Source: Niastella caeni
Lineage (GTDB): Bacteria; Bacteroidota; Bacteroidia; Chitinophagales; Chitinophagaceae
NCBI RefSeq assembly: GCF_004834005.1
Contig: NZ_STFF01000011.1
Coordinates: 62,001-126,000 of the forward strand
Length of the DNA stretch: 64,000 bases
Direction: 5' to 3'
Shown here: piece after piece, positions 1 through 7,249 of the stretch
Layout: each line of letters opens with the position of its first letter
How positions within the stretch are numbered: position 1 is the stretch's first letter
Translations under genes and position numbers: made by a program
Notes under the pieces: model-generated
Told to the model about the DNA's origin: nothing
Databases searched by the model: none
The model's input: only the letters and a program-made list of their open reading frames with translations

Positions 1-648
1 GGTACGCTGAAACCGGAGATTGCCAACTCATATGAAATTGGTTATCGCGGTTTGCTTACTTCAAACCTGCTGGTTGATGCATATGGTTATTACAGCCAAT
101 ACAAGGACTTTTTGGGCCGTAAGGCGGTGGGCCGGGGTTCAAGCGGCGATCCAAACAGAGCATTTACTGAATTGGCAAGTCCGTTTACAACTACCAATTA
201 CTCATTTATATCCAATTCAGACAATACGGTAAATGCATTAGGCTGGGGGGTAAGCGTAAATTATCGTTTACCCAAAGGATACGACTTTGGTGTAAACGTG
301 TCGGGTGATCAGTTGAATGATGTAGATTCAGGATTGGTAACCTTCTTCAATACACCTAAAGTTCGTTTCAACATAACATTGGGTAACGAAAAGGTAAACG
401 GTTCTAACTGGGGCTTTAATATTTTGTATCGCTGGCAGGATGAAATGTTGTGGGAAGGAACTTTTGGTACCGGTCAGGTGGAGGCATTTGGATCACTCGA
501 TGCAATGGTTAGCTATCGCTTGCCAAAGATCAAAAGCCTTATTAAACTGGGCGCTACCAATTTGACGAATAAATATTATACTACTGCCTTTGGTAATCCA
601 AGTATTGGCGGCTTGTATTATGTAAGTTTTGGGTATAATGTATTTTAA
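1..648 (+). CDS. TonB-dependent receptor, C-terminal part (partial)
   Basis: The frame is open from base 1, so the gene begins outside the window; 215 residues are visible. Alternating short beta-strand segments, many aromatic residues and a final Phe (ends YNVF) are typical of the C-terminal strands of an outer-membrane barrel. Phrases such as SYEIGYRG, VSVNYRL and GATNLTNKYY match TonB-dependent receptors. Receptors of this kind import siderophores, vitamins or glycans using TonB energy. The substrate cannot be told because the plug domain is missing. No SusD-like gene follows, so this is probably not a SusC-type pair. A symmetrical terminator follows at 670-710. Confidence 0.85.
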   Translation, partial: GTLKPEIANSYEIGYRGLLTSNLLVDAYGYYSQYKDFLGRKAVGRGSSGDPNRAFTELASPFTTTNYSFISNSDNTVNALGWGVSVNYRLPKGYDFGVNVSGDQLNDVDSGLVTFFNTPKVRFNITLGNEKVNGSNWGFNILYRWQDEMLWEGTFGTGQVEAFGSLDAMVSYRLPKIKSLIKLGATNLTNKYYTTAFGNPSIGGLYYVSFGYNVF

Positions 649-669
649 AGTAATAAGTGAGTAAAATAA

Positions 670-710
670 AAATGGCATCCGCCCACCGGTAGGATGCCAT
701 TTCTTTTTTA
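670..710. terminator. Bidirectional Rho-independent terminator
   Basis: A perfect 11-bp stem (AAATGGCATCC at 670-680 with GGATGCCATTT at 692-702) is followed by a T-rich run on the plus strand and by A/T on the other side. It sits between the convergent receptor and Fe-S protein genes and can serve both. Confidence 0.85.
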
Positions 711-728
711 TAAGGCCATTACTTTTTA

Positions 729-763
729 ATTTCTCATTTCACATATTTCATTCTTCATTTCGC
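729..763. repeat. Heptad repeat, TCATTYC vocabulary
   Basis: Seven-base units of TCATTTC/TCATTCT type run up to the stop codon of the minus-strand Fe-S gene, whose stop is at 763-765. Confidence 0.6.
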
Positions 764-1542
764 TACGCCATACTCGCCGCTACCAGCTCCGCCACATCTA
801 ACACTTTCACCGAATCTTCTTTCTCCTTTTGCTTTACACCATCGGTAAGCATGGTATTACAAAACGGACAGGCAGCCGCCACAATATGCGATTCCGTTTC
901 CAACGCTTCCTGTACCCGCTCCTGGTTAATACGGATAGTGCCTTTTTCTTCTTCCTTGAACATTTGCGCACCACCGGCGCCGCAGCACAAGCCTTTGCTT
1001 CGGCAACGTTTCATTTCTACCAGTTCTGCATCCAGTGCTTCCAGCACTTTGCGCGGCGCTTCATAAATATCGTTTGCCCGGCCCAGGTAACAACTATCGT
1101 GATACGTAATGCGTTTTCCTTTAAAGGCACCACCTTCTTTCAAGGTTATTTTTCCTTCATCTAGCAACTGTTGTAAAAAAGTGGTGTGGTGTATCACCTC
1201 ATAATTACCGCCCAGCTCGGGATATTCGTTCTTCAGAATGTTAAAGCAATGCGGACAAGCCGTTACTATTTTTTTGATGCCGTAGCCATTCAATATTTGA
1301 ATGTTCTGGTAGGCCATCATCTGGAACATAAACTCATTACCGGCCCGCCGTGCAGGGTCACCGGTGCAGGCTTCTTCTTTGCCCAATACCGCAAAATTGA
1401 TACCCACCTTTGTGAGGATGGTGGCAAATGCTTTGGTTATCTTTTGCGCCCGCTGATCAAAACTTCCTGAACAGCCAACCCAAAACAATACATCCGGCGC
1501 AGTGCCGGCGGCGGTCATTTCAGCAACAGTGCGTATTTGCAT
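763..1542 (-). CDS. (Fe-S)-binding protein with two CCG domains
   Basis: This 259-residue protein has the two-fold cysteine pattern of the CCG family (HdrB/GlpC/LutA type): WVGCSGSF, EEACTGDPARRAG and ACPHC in the first half, then HDSCYLGR, GLCCGAGG and AACPFC in the second. The first half carries the CTGDPARRAG variant known from FadF/HdrD-like proteins. Such proteins bind an unusual 4Fe-4S cluster and pass electrons in membrane-linked oxidoreductases. A ferredoxin-type dicluster partner is often encoded next to it, but none is present on either side here. A -7 element (TATATTTG on the minus strand, 1565-1572) predicts a leader of about 18 nt before the ATG. Cytoplasmic; substrate unknown. 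Confidence 0.85.
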   Translation of the reverse strand: MQIRTVAEMTAAGTAPDVLFWVGCSGSFDQRAQKITKAFATILTKVGINFAVLGKEEACTGDPARRAGNEFMFQMMAYQNIQILNGYGIKKIVTACPHCFNILKNEYPELGGNYEVIHHTTFLQQLLDEGKITLKEGGAFKGKRITYHDSCYLGRANDIYEAPRKVLEALDAELVEMKRCRSKGLCCGAGGAQMFKEEEKGTIRINQERVQEALETESHIVAAACPFCNTMLTDGVKQKEKEDSVKVLDVAELVAASMA

Positions 1543-1713
1543 GTGGTATACCGGTTTACGGCCTCAAATATAAGGTTTAAGCTGACTAATTCATACATCG
1601 TATATTCAACATGCCTTACGTGGCATAAGGTATTAACCATCTATGTATTTGGCAGCTCTTTTGCGAAAAGAACCTATAAATTTGATACCTTGAAAAAGCC
1701 CAACTTCATCATT

Positions 1714-3252
1714 ATGAGAAAAAAACTATTGATTTTTATTCCTTTAACGTTCTTCTTTATATACCCGATCCGGGCTCAGAAAAAAACAGCAACAGAACCA
1801 ACGCCGCCCAAAGTGGTGAAGCAAGGTGAAAACGCCAATACAGTTCGCCTCGCGCTCGACAGCAGCGTGACCACTTCCAATGCCGTAACCATAAAAGGAC
1901 AGCGTGTGCCGTATACCGTAACGGCTGGTTCCATGCCGGTTTGGGACGAGAACGGCAAGCCGCTTGCCGGCGTTTTCTATACGTATTATGAAAGATCTGA
2001 TGTAAAAGATCTTTCCACCCGCCCATTGGTGATCTCGTTCAATGGCGGTCCTGGTTCATCGTCGGTATGGATGGAGATCGGTTATACAGGCCCGCGAATG
2101 CTGAAGATCGATGATGAAGGATACCCGATCCAGCCATACGGATTGCGGGATAATCCGCACTCGATTCTCGACGTGGCCGATATTGTATATGTTGATCCGG
2201 TGAATACTGGTTTTTCGCGGCCGGCTGATAAGGAGATCCCCACTACTGCATTTTTTGGCGTAAACGCCGATATCAAATACCTCGCCGGGTGGATCAACAC
2301 TTTTGTAAGCCGGTACAAACGCTGGCCATCGCCCAAGTTCCTGATCGGTGAAAGTTATGGCACTACCCGGGTATCGGGACTGGCCCTGGAATTACAAAAT
2401 AGCCAATGGATGTACCTGAACGGTGTTATTCTGGTTTCTCCCACCGGCCTGGGTATCGATCGCAAGGGGCCCGTAGATGTTGCTTTAAGCCTGCCGTATT
2501 TTGCCGCCACTGCCTGGTTTCACAAAAAATTACCGGCCGATCTGCAAAGCAAAGACCTTACAGCCATGCTACCTGAGGTAGAAGCCTTTACTGTTAATGA
2601 ACTGATACCGGCGCTGGCCAAAGGCGGTAGTTTACCTGAAGCTGATAGAACGGCTATTGCTGCAAAAATGGCGCGTTATTCGGGATTGTCGCAACAATTC
2701 ATTTTACAGAATAACCTCGAAATACTGCCAGCTGCATTCTGGAAAGAATTATTGCGCGATAAAGGATTTACCGTGGGCCGCCTCGATAGCCGCTACCTGG
2801 GCATTGACAGAAAAGATGCCGGAACCGAGCCTGATTATTATGCAGAGCTCAGTCATTGGCTGCATGCGTTTACGCCGGCTATCAATATGTACCTGCGCGA
2901 TGAATTGCGGTATAAGACCGACCTGAAATATTATATGTTGGGCCCGGTGTCGCCCTGGGATCGCACGAATGACCATACGGGTGAGAACCTGCGGCAGGCA
3001 ATGGCGCAGAATCCATTTCTGCATGTGTTTGTGCAGTCGGGGTATTATGATGGCGCCTGCGATTATTTCAATGCGAAATACAACCTGTGGCAAATGGATG
3101 CTGCCGGGAAATTAAAAGGACGCTTGTCATGGGAAGGCTATCGCGGCGGACACATGATGTACCTGCGGAAAGAAGACCTGGCTACCTCTAATCAACACCT
3201 GCGGGAGTTTATATTGAAAGCCATTCCGGGAGATAAGCCAGCCAAATATTGA
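1714..3252 (+). CDS. Exported S10 family serine carboxypeptidase-like peptidase
   Basis: The ATG at 1714 is preferred over the upstream in-frame start at 1537 because it opens directly into a signal peptide (MRKKLLIF ... PIRAQ). The 512-residue product shows the peptidase S10 landmarks: the oxyanion-hole segment FNGGPGSSS, the nucleophile motif GESYGT (Ser214), a likely Asp446 in YYDGACD and His480 in GGHMMY. S10 enzymes remove C-terminal residues from peptides at acidic to neutral pH. It is exported to periplasm or surface. It is a single gene; its stop TGA lies inside a GAATRTY heptad array. Confidence 0.88.
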   Translation: MRKKLLIFIPLTFFFIYPIRAQKKTATEPTPPKVVKQGENANTVRLALDSSVTTSNAVTIKGQRVPYTVTAGSMPVWDENGKPLAGVFYTYYERSDVKDLSTRPLVISFNGGPGSSSVWMEIGYTGPRMLKIDDEGYPIQPYGLRDNPHSILDVADIVYVDPVNTGFSRPADKEIPTTAFFGVNADIKYLAGWINTFVSRYKRWPSPKFLIGESYGTTRVSGLALELQNSQWMYLNGVILVSPTGLGIDRKGPVDVALSLPYFAATAWFHKKLPADLQSKDLTAMLPEVEAFTVNELIPALAKGGSLPEADRTAIAAKMARYSGLSQQFILQNNLEILPAAFWKELLRDKGFTVGRLDSRYLGIDRKDAGTEPDYYAELSHWLHAFTPAINMYLRDELRYKTDLKYYMLGPVSPWDRTNDHTGENLRQAMAQNPFLHVFVQSGYYDGACDYFNAKYNLWQMDAAGKLKGRLSWEGYRGGHMMYLRKEDLATSNQHLREFILKAIPGDKPAKY

Positions 3253-3380
3253 ATATCGAATGTTGAATAACCAATGTTGAAGTGAAAAATTAAGAATGAA
3301 AAACAGAGAAATGAAAAAGGGAATACAGCGGTAGAATACTTTTTCATTTCTCATTCCTCATTTTTCATTTTTAATTTCAC
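3245..3380. repeat. Inverted heptad-repeat pair between convergent genes
   Basis: The left part has GAATATC, GAATGTT, GAATAAC and CAATGTT units from the S10 stop codon, then an arm of GAATGAAA-like units (3282-3318). The right arm (3340-3380) is TCATTTC, TCATTCC, TCATTTT in series and is largely complementary to the left arm. The right arm runs into the HxlR coding end, supplying its last nine codons and its stop. Confidence 0.75.
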
Positions 3381-3782
3381 GTGTTCCTTCAAAAGATTCT
3401 TCTTCATTTTATCAATTCCCCTCGGTAAATTCTTCTTCGCATCTCCAATGATCAAATCCCTGTTGGGATTCAGTTTTATGGAAGCGTATTTATCTGACCA
3501 TAAACCAATGCACAGGATCACCGGCAACAGATCGATGCCTTTTTCGGTAAGGCTGTAAACGATCTTCTGTTTGTGCTGGCTGTCTTTTCCCTTCCGGATG
3601 ATCTTCTCTTTTTCGAGCATGGCTAACCGGTCGGCCAGCAAATTGGTGGCAATGCCTTCTGCCGAGCTGAGGAATTCGTTGTAATACCGCTTACCAAAGA
3701 ACATGAGGTCGCGGATGATAAGGAGCGTCCACTTATCACCAAATATTTCAATGCCGTAATTCAGCGGGCAATCAGATCGCAT
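3351..3782 (-). CDS. HxlR family winged-helix transcriptional regulator
   Basis: The 143-residue protein has the HxlR fold: CPLNYGIEIFGDKWTLLIIRDL, then NEFLSSAEGIATNLLADRL as the recognition region and the wing with IVYSLTEKG. A Cys near the N-terminus (Cys5) sits where redox-sensing HxlR proteins have their sensor. The C-terminal tail VKLKMKNEE is encoded by an intergenic heptad repeat, so it is probably a late addition. It is divergent from a ketosynthase gene, with a 12-bp inverted repeat pair over both promoters, which suggests it controls that gene and itself. Its own -7 box is TATATTTG (minus strand, 3806-3813). Confidence 0.9.
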   Translation of the reverse strand: MRSDCPLNYGIEIFGDKWTLLIIRDLMFFGKRYYNEFLSSAEGIATNLLADRLAMLEKEKIIRKGKDSQHKQKIVYSLTEKGIDLLPVILCIGLWSDKYASIKLNPNRDLIIGDAKKNLPRGIDKMKKNLLKEHVKLKMKNEE

Positions 3783-3797
3783 AGTGTTAAATTTATA

Positions 3798-3858
3798 ACC
3801 ACTTGCAAATATAAAGTAGTTTATGTTATCTTTGTACCGCTTGTGTTTTGCAAGTGGT
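3798..3858. promoter_or_regulatory. Divergent promoter region with 12-bp inverted repeat (candidate HxlR operator)
   Basis: ACCACTTGCAAA at 3798-3809 and its exact complement TTTGCAAGTGGT at 3847-3858 flank the divergent promoters. The left half overlaps the -7/start region of the HxlR gene. The right half lies just after the predicted start of the ketosynthase transcript. The plus-strand promoter is TTG (3803-3805), 21 nt, then TATCTTTG (3827-3834). Confidence 0.6.
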
Positions 3859-3875
3859 GCAATAAATAAAATACT

Positions 3876-5117
3876 ATGAACAGAGTAGTAGTTACTGGTA
3901 TGGGTGCGCTAACACCCATTGGCAACGATGTATCGGCATTTACAAATAATTTATGGAAGGGGACCAGTGGGGCGGCGCCCATCACCCGTTTTGATGCCAG
4001 CCGTTTCAGAACAAAGTTTGCCTGCGAACTGAAACAGTATGAGGCAACGGCCCTGCTCGATAAAAATGAATTGCGCAAAACAGACCTGTTCACCCAATAT
4101 GCCCTGGTGGCGGCCGATCAGGCAATAAAAGATTCCGGACTTGATTTTCAGGCCATGGACCCCTTTGACACGGGTGTTATCTGGGGATCGGGGCAGGGTG
4201 GTATGCAAACCTTTGAAGAACAGGTAACGGAATATGTGGAAGGGGATAGAAACCCACGGTTTAACCCTTTTTTTGTTCCCAAACTTATTGTTAACATGGC
4301 TTCGGGGATGATCTCTATCAAATACCGGTTGATGGGCATTAATTATACTACTGTATCGGCTTGCGCTACCTCCAATACCGCCATTATGGATGCGCTCAAT
4401 TACATTAGGCTGGGAAAAGCAAAGGTGATCATTACCGGTGGATCGGAAGCACCCATAACGCCTGCATCTGTAGGTGGTTTTTGTGCCATGAAAGCAATGT
4501 CGGTGCGCAATGATGATCCGCTGACAGCATCGCGTCCGTTCGATGTAAACCGTGATGGCTTTGTAATGGGAGAGGGGGCCGGCGCCCTGGTGCTGGAAGA
4601 GTATGAACATGCCCGTAAGCGCGGCGCAAAAATATATGCAGAAGTAGCCGGCGCAGCTATGACGGCCGATGCCTGGCATATGACGGCTACGCATCCCGAA
4701 GGATTGGGGGCTTTACAGGCCATGCGGTTAGCGTTAAAGGATGCAGGCGTTGCGGCCGGTAAGGTTGATTATGTAAATATGCATGCCACTTCTACATCCG
4801 TAGGTGATTTGAGTGAGATCGCTGCAATTACGAAGTTGTTTGGCAATGACATCGGGGCTGTTCATTTGAGCGCTACCAAATCTATGACGGGCCATTTGCT
4901 GGGGGCTGCCGGTGCTATTGAAGCCATCGCCTGCATAGCAAGTATAAACGAAAGTGCAATTCCACCAACCATCAATACCCGGCAACTCGATCCGGAATTA
5001 CCAGCCGGTGTGCCCATTGTATTAAAAGAACCGGTTAAAAAGAATGTGGAAGTAGCTATGAGTAATACATTTGGTTTTGGCGGGCATAACGGGATCGTGG
5101 TATTTAGGAAGATGTAA
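3876..5117 (+). CDS. fabF: Beta-ketoacyl-ACP synthase II (FabF type)
   Basis: The 413-residue thiolase-fold enzyme has the KAS Cys-His-His triad at Cys163 (SACATSN), His303 (NMHATST) and His340 (TGHLLGAAG), the same numbering as E. coli FabF. It condenses malonyl-ACP with an acyl-ACP in fatty acid elongation. It stands alone without acpP or fabG, so it may be a second, specialised copy rather than the housekeeping enzyme. A divergent HxlR gene with a shared inverted repeat suggests inducible control. The symbol is given by family; a role in another acyl pathway is possible. Confidence 0.85.
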   Translation: MNRVVVTGMGALTPIGNDVSAFTNNLWKGTSGAAPITRFDASRFRTKFACELKQYEATALLDKNELRKTDLFTQYALVAADQAIKDSGLDFQAMDPFDTGVIWGSGQGGMQTFEEQVTEYVEGDRNPRFNPFFVPKLIVNMASGMISIKYRLMGINYTTVSACATSNTAIMDALNYIRLGKAKVIITGGSEAPITPASVGGFCAMKAMSVRNDDPLTASRPFDVNRDGFVMGEGAGALVLEEYEHARKRGAKIYAEVAGAAMTADAWHMTATHPEGLGALQAMRLALKDAGVAAGKVDYVNMHATSTSVGDLSEIAAITKLFGNDIGAVHLSATKSMTGHLLGAAGAIEAIACIASINESAIPPTINTRQLDPELPAGVPIVLKEPVKKNVEVAMSNTFGFGGHNGIVVFRKM

Positions 5118-5168
5118 GTTGTTATTTCTGCATATGGGGATAATGGGGCTTGCTACCTGGTTGTAGCG

Positions 5169-5280
5169 TTTATGGTTTATTGTTTTATGGTTCTTTTATG
5201 CGTGAATCCCGCATATTAGTGAGCAGGCTGAACAGGCGACAACAATAAACTATAAACGAGAAACCATAAACTAATAACAA
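5169..5280. repeat. Inverted low-complexity arms, GTTTATG vocabulary
   Basis: The left arm (about 5169-5193) reads GTTTATG, GTTTATT and similar units. The right arm (about 5241-5280) reads AATAAAC, TATAAAC, CATAAAC, its rough complement. The core between the arms is not repetitive. Confidence 0.65.
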
Positions 5281-5366
5281 TCGTTTGCGCAATTTTAGTT
5301 TTCCAAATCATTGGTATAGAGTAATTTTTCAGCTTCTTTTAATAAAATTGAAGCGGGTCTTATTGT

Positions 5367-6008
5367 ATGAATTTTCTGCGGGTTCCTTATCTGAATGGCA
5401 TTGATCAACATACTTCATTACGCGATATTTCGGGTATACTTGATAAAGCACCCAGGCAACAATTGGTGTATGTTCCCTGGGCCGACTTCCCTTATCGTCC
5501 TGAAGTGCTGTTTTCCATAGCGCATGGCTGCGATGCAGTCTTCATAAAATATTTTGTTAAAGAAAAAACAGTGAGAGCAGTTAATAATACACTTAATTCA
5601 CCCGTATATAAAGACAGTTGCGTAGAGTTTTTTATTGGCTTCGGGAACGAACCCGCCTATTACAATTTTGAATTCAATTGCATCGGTACGCATTTAATAG
5701 GATATGGGGCCAATAATACCGACCGCACGCTTTTACCGAATGAGATTAGTCAACAAGTAAAGTACAAATCTGAACTAACCAATGATCAAAACCAGGAAAC
5801 CATTGGCTGGGAATTAACCCTGTTGATACCGGTATCTGTTTTTTATTTTCACAATATTCAGTCCATAAATGGCAGGCAATGCGTTGCCAATTTTTATAAA
5901 TGCGGCGACGAATTACCCGAACCGCATTTTGTAACCTGGTCAAACATTCAATGGCCGCAACCTAATTTTCATTTGCGCCAGTTTTTTGGCACCCTGGTTT
6001 TTGAATAA
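5367..6008 (+). CDS. Carbohydrate-binding family 9-like protein
   Basis: The 213-residue protein carries the CBM9-like signature seen in many Bacteroidota proteins: YKDSCVEFFI in the middle, then a C-terminal NFYKCGDELPEPHFVTW and FHLRQFFGTLVFE. CBM9-like folds are beta-sandwiches that bind sugars or act as redox/haem DOMON relatives. No signal peptide is obvious, so the location is uncertain. It is a single gene with no glycan-utilisation neighbours, and the ligand cannot be told from sequence. Confidence 0.8.
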   Translation: MNFLRVPYLNGIDQHTSLRDISGILDKAPRQQLVYVPWADFPYRPEVLFSIAHGCDAVFIKYFVKEKTVRAVNNTLNSPVYKDSCVEFFIGFGNEPAYYNFEFNCIGTHLIGYGANNTDRTLLPNEISQQVKYKSELTNDQNQETIGWELTLLIPVSVFYFHNIQSINGRQCVANFYKCGDELPEPHFVTWSNIQWPQPNFHLRQFFGTLVFE

Positions 6009-6169
6009 TTAGCTAATTCGATAATGTGATAATTCGATAATGGAAATACAGGTTGCTGATGTGCGGGGGTCTGCAATATACCCTGCTTAAAAGCGCGAGG
6101 CATGATATAATAAGTCTGTGTAACCTAACGTATTACCCCATTTGCCAGATATCACATTATCACATTCTT
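6006..6169. repeat. Inverted octad-like arms, GATAATKY vocabulary
   Basis: GATAATGT, GATAATTC, GATAATGG units (6006-6042) start at the CBM9-like stop codon. A short facing arm with TATCACATTATCACATTC lies at 6150-6169. The 290-nt gap holds no other recognisable feature. Confidence 0.5.
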
Positions 6170-6299
6170 TTTTGGCTTGAATCTTGCTTTCCAACCCCCG
6201 ATCAAAATTCACCGTATCTACCTTTTACCATAAACACTTTCACCGGAATCCGCTATCCCCTGAGAACTTGCCCTGAAATCATTCATTAAAAAAAATTAC

Positions 6300-7169
6300 A
6301 TGCGAAAACTTTTGCTATTGAGTATGCTGTGTCCTGTAATAGCCGTTTCCCAGCAACGCTTTCATGTTACCCTGTTTGGTGGCCTCTCCAATTATGCGGG
6401 CGATCTGCAGGACCATCAGTTTACCTTACAACAATCAAATTTTGCATTCGGCGCAGGTATTAAATACGATTTTACACCTCATCTCGCACTACGGCTGGCG
6501 TTTAACCACGGCAAAATTGAAGGGGACGATAAAAAAAGCAGCGATCCGATGTTACGGGCACGTAACCTCAGCTTTGCTTCAAAAATTACGGAAGGCAGTT
6601 TATTGCTGGAATATACCTTTTTGAATATGGAAGACAGAAAGATCTCTCCATATGTTTATAGCGGCCTTACCGTTTTTCACTACAATCCTTATGCTTTTGA
6701 TACGCTCGGTAATAAGGTTTTCCTGAAACCATTGAGCACCGAAGGGCAGGGCCTTGATGCCGACCGCAAGTCTTACAACCTGACCCAGTTTGCGATACCG
6801 GCAGGAATAGGAGTGAAATTCAGGATCACCGATAATACGGTATTGGCATATGAGGTAAGCGTACGCAAAACATTTACCGATTATCTCGATGATGTAAGTA
6901 CAACCTATTTCGATCAGTTTGCACTTGCGCAGCAACGTGGGTTGAAAGCAGTAGAAATGGCTTACCGGGGCGATGAAGTGAAAGGTTCCAGCGCTACTTA
7001 CCCTGAACATGGATCGGTACGCGGCGGGGCAAAATATAAAGACTGGTATTATTTCACCGGTTTTACCTTGTATATTGGAATAGGCTCCGGCAAAGGCGGT
7101 GGCGGTGGTTCATTTGGCCGTGGTTCACGGGGTGGAAGGAATCAATTGGGATGTCCGAAGGTATTATAA
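6300..7169 (+). CDS. DUF6089 family outer-membrane beta-barrel protein
   Basis: The 289-residue product starts with a signal peptide (MRKLLLLSMLCPVIAVSQQ) followed by FGGLSNYAGDLQD, a typical opening of DUF6089 proteins of Bacteroidota. Repeated amphipathic strands (for example GAGIKYDF, LALRLAFNHG, LLLEYTF, YVYSGLTVFHYNP) fit a small outer-membrane barrel. The C-terminus has a Gly-rich tail (GKGGGGGSFGRGSRGG) after the last strand, so it does not end in the usual terminal Phe. Some relatives are linked to gliding/type IX secretion, but the function is not established. It is followed by the UbiD-like gene 80 nt downstream. Confidence 0.8.
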   Translation: MRKLLLLSMLCPVIAVSQQRFHVTLFGGLSNYAGDLQDHQFTLQQSNFAFGAGIKYDFTPHLALRLAFNHGKIEGDDKKSSDPMLRARNLSFASKITEGSLLLEYTFLNMEDRKISPYVYSGLTVFHYNPYAFDTLGNKVFLKPLSTEGQGLDADRKSYNLTQFAIPAGIGVKFRITDNTVLAYEVSVRKTFTDYLDDVSTTYFDQFALAQQRGLKAVEMAYRGDEVKGSSATYPEHGSVRGGAKYKDWYYFTGFTLYIGIGSGKGGGGGSFGRGSRGGRNQLGCPKVL

Positions 7170-7200
7170 GGTGAATGCCTCATTTTTCCCCGCTTCTGCA

Positions 7201-7231
7201 TTCAACATTCGATATTCAATATTCAACATTC
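7201..7231. repeat. Heptad repeat, TTCRAYA vocabulary
   Basis: Four in-phase units TTCAACA, TTCGATA, TTCAATA, TTCAACA plus TTC. The reverse complement matches the arrays at 3245 and in the 95-bp minisatellite at 63607 over more than 20 bases. Confidence 0.8.
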
Positions 7232-7237
7232 TCCCCG

Positions 7238-7249
7238 TACTTTTGCCGA
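7238..7249 (+). promoter_or_regulatory. -7 promoter element abutting the start codon (leaderless candidate)
   Basis: TACTTTTG at 7238-7245 matches TAnnTTTG and is followed by four bases and then ATG at 7250. With the spacing deduced at the SRP RNA gene, transcription would begin at the A of the start codon. Confidence 0.55.

Noticed and set aside
1537..1713. N-terminal extension of the S10 peptidase
   Set aside because: It precedes the signal peptide and is not plausible as translated sequence; the ATG at 1714 is preferred.
3951..4694. Minus-strand frame of 247 codons
   Set aside because: Shadow of fabF; Cys/His-rich and without family resemblance.
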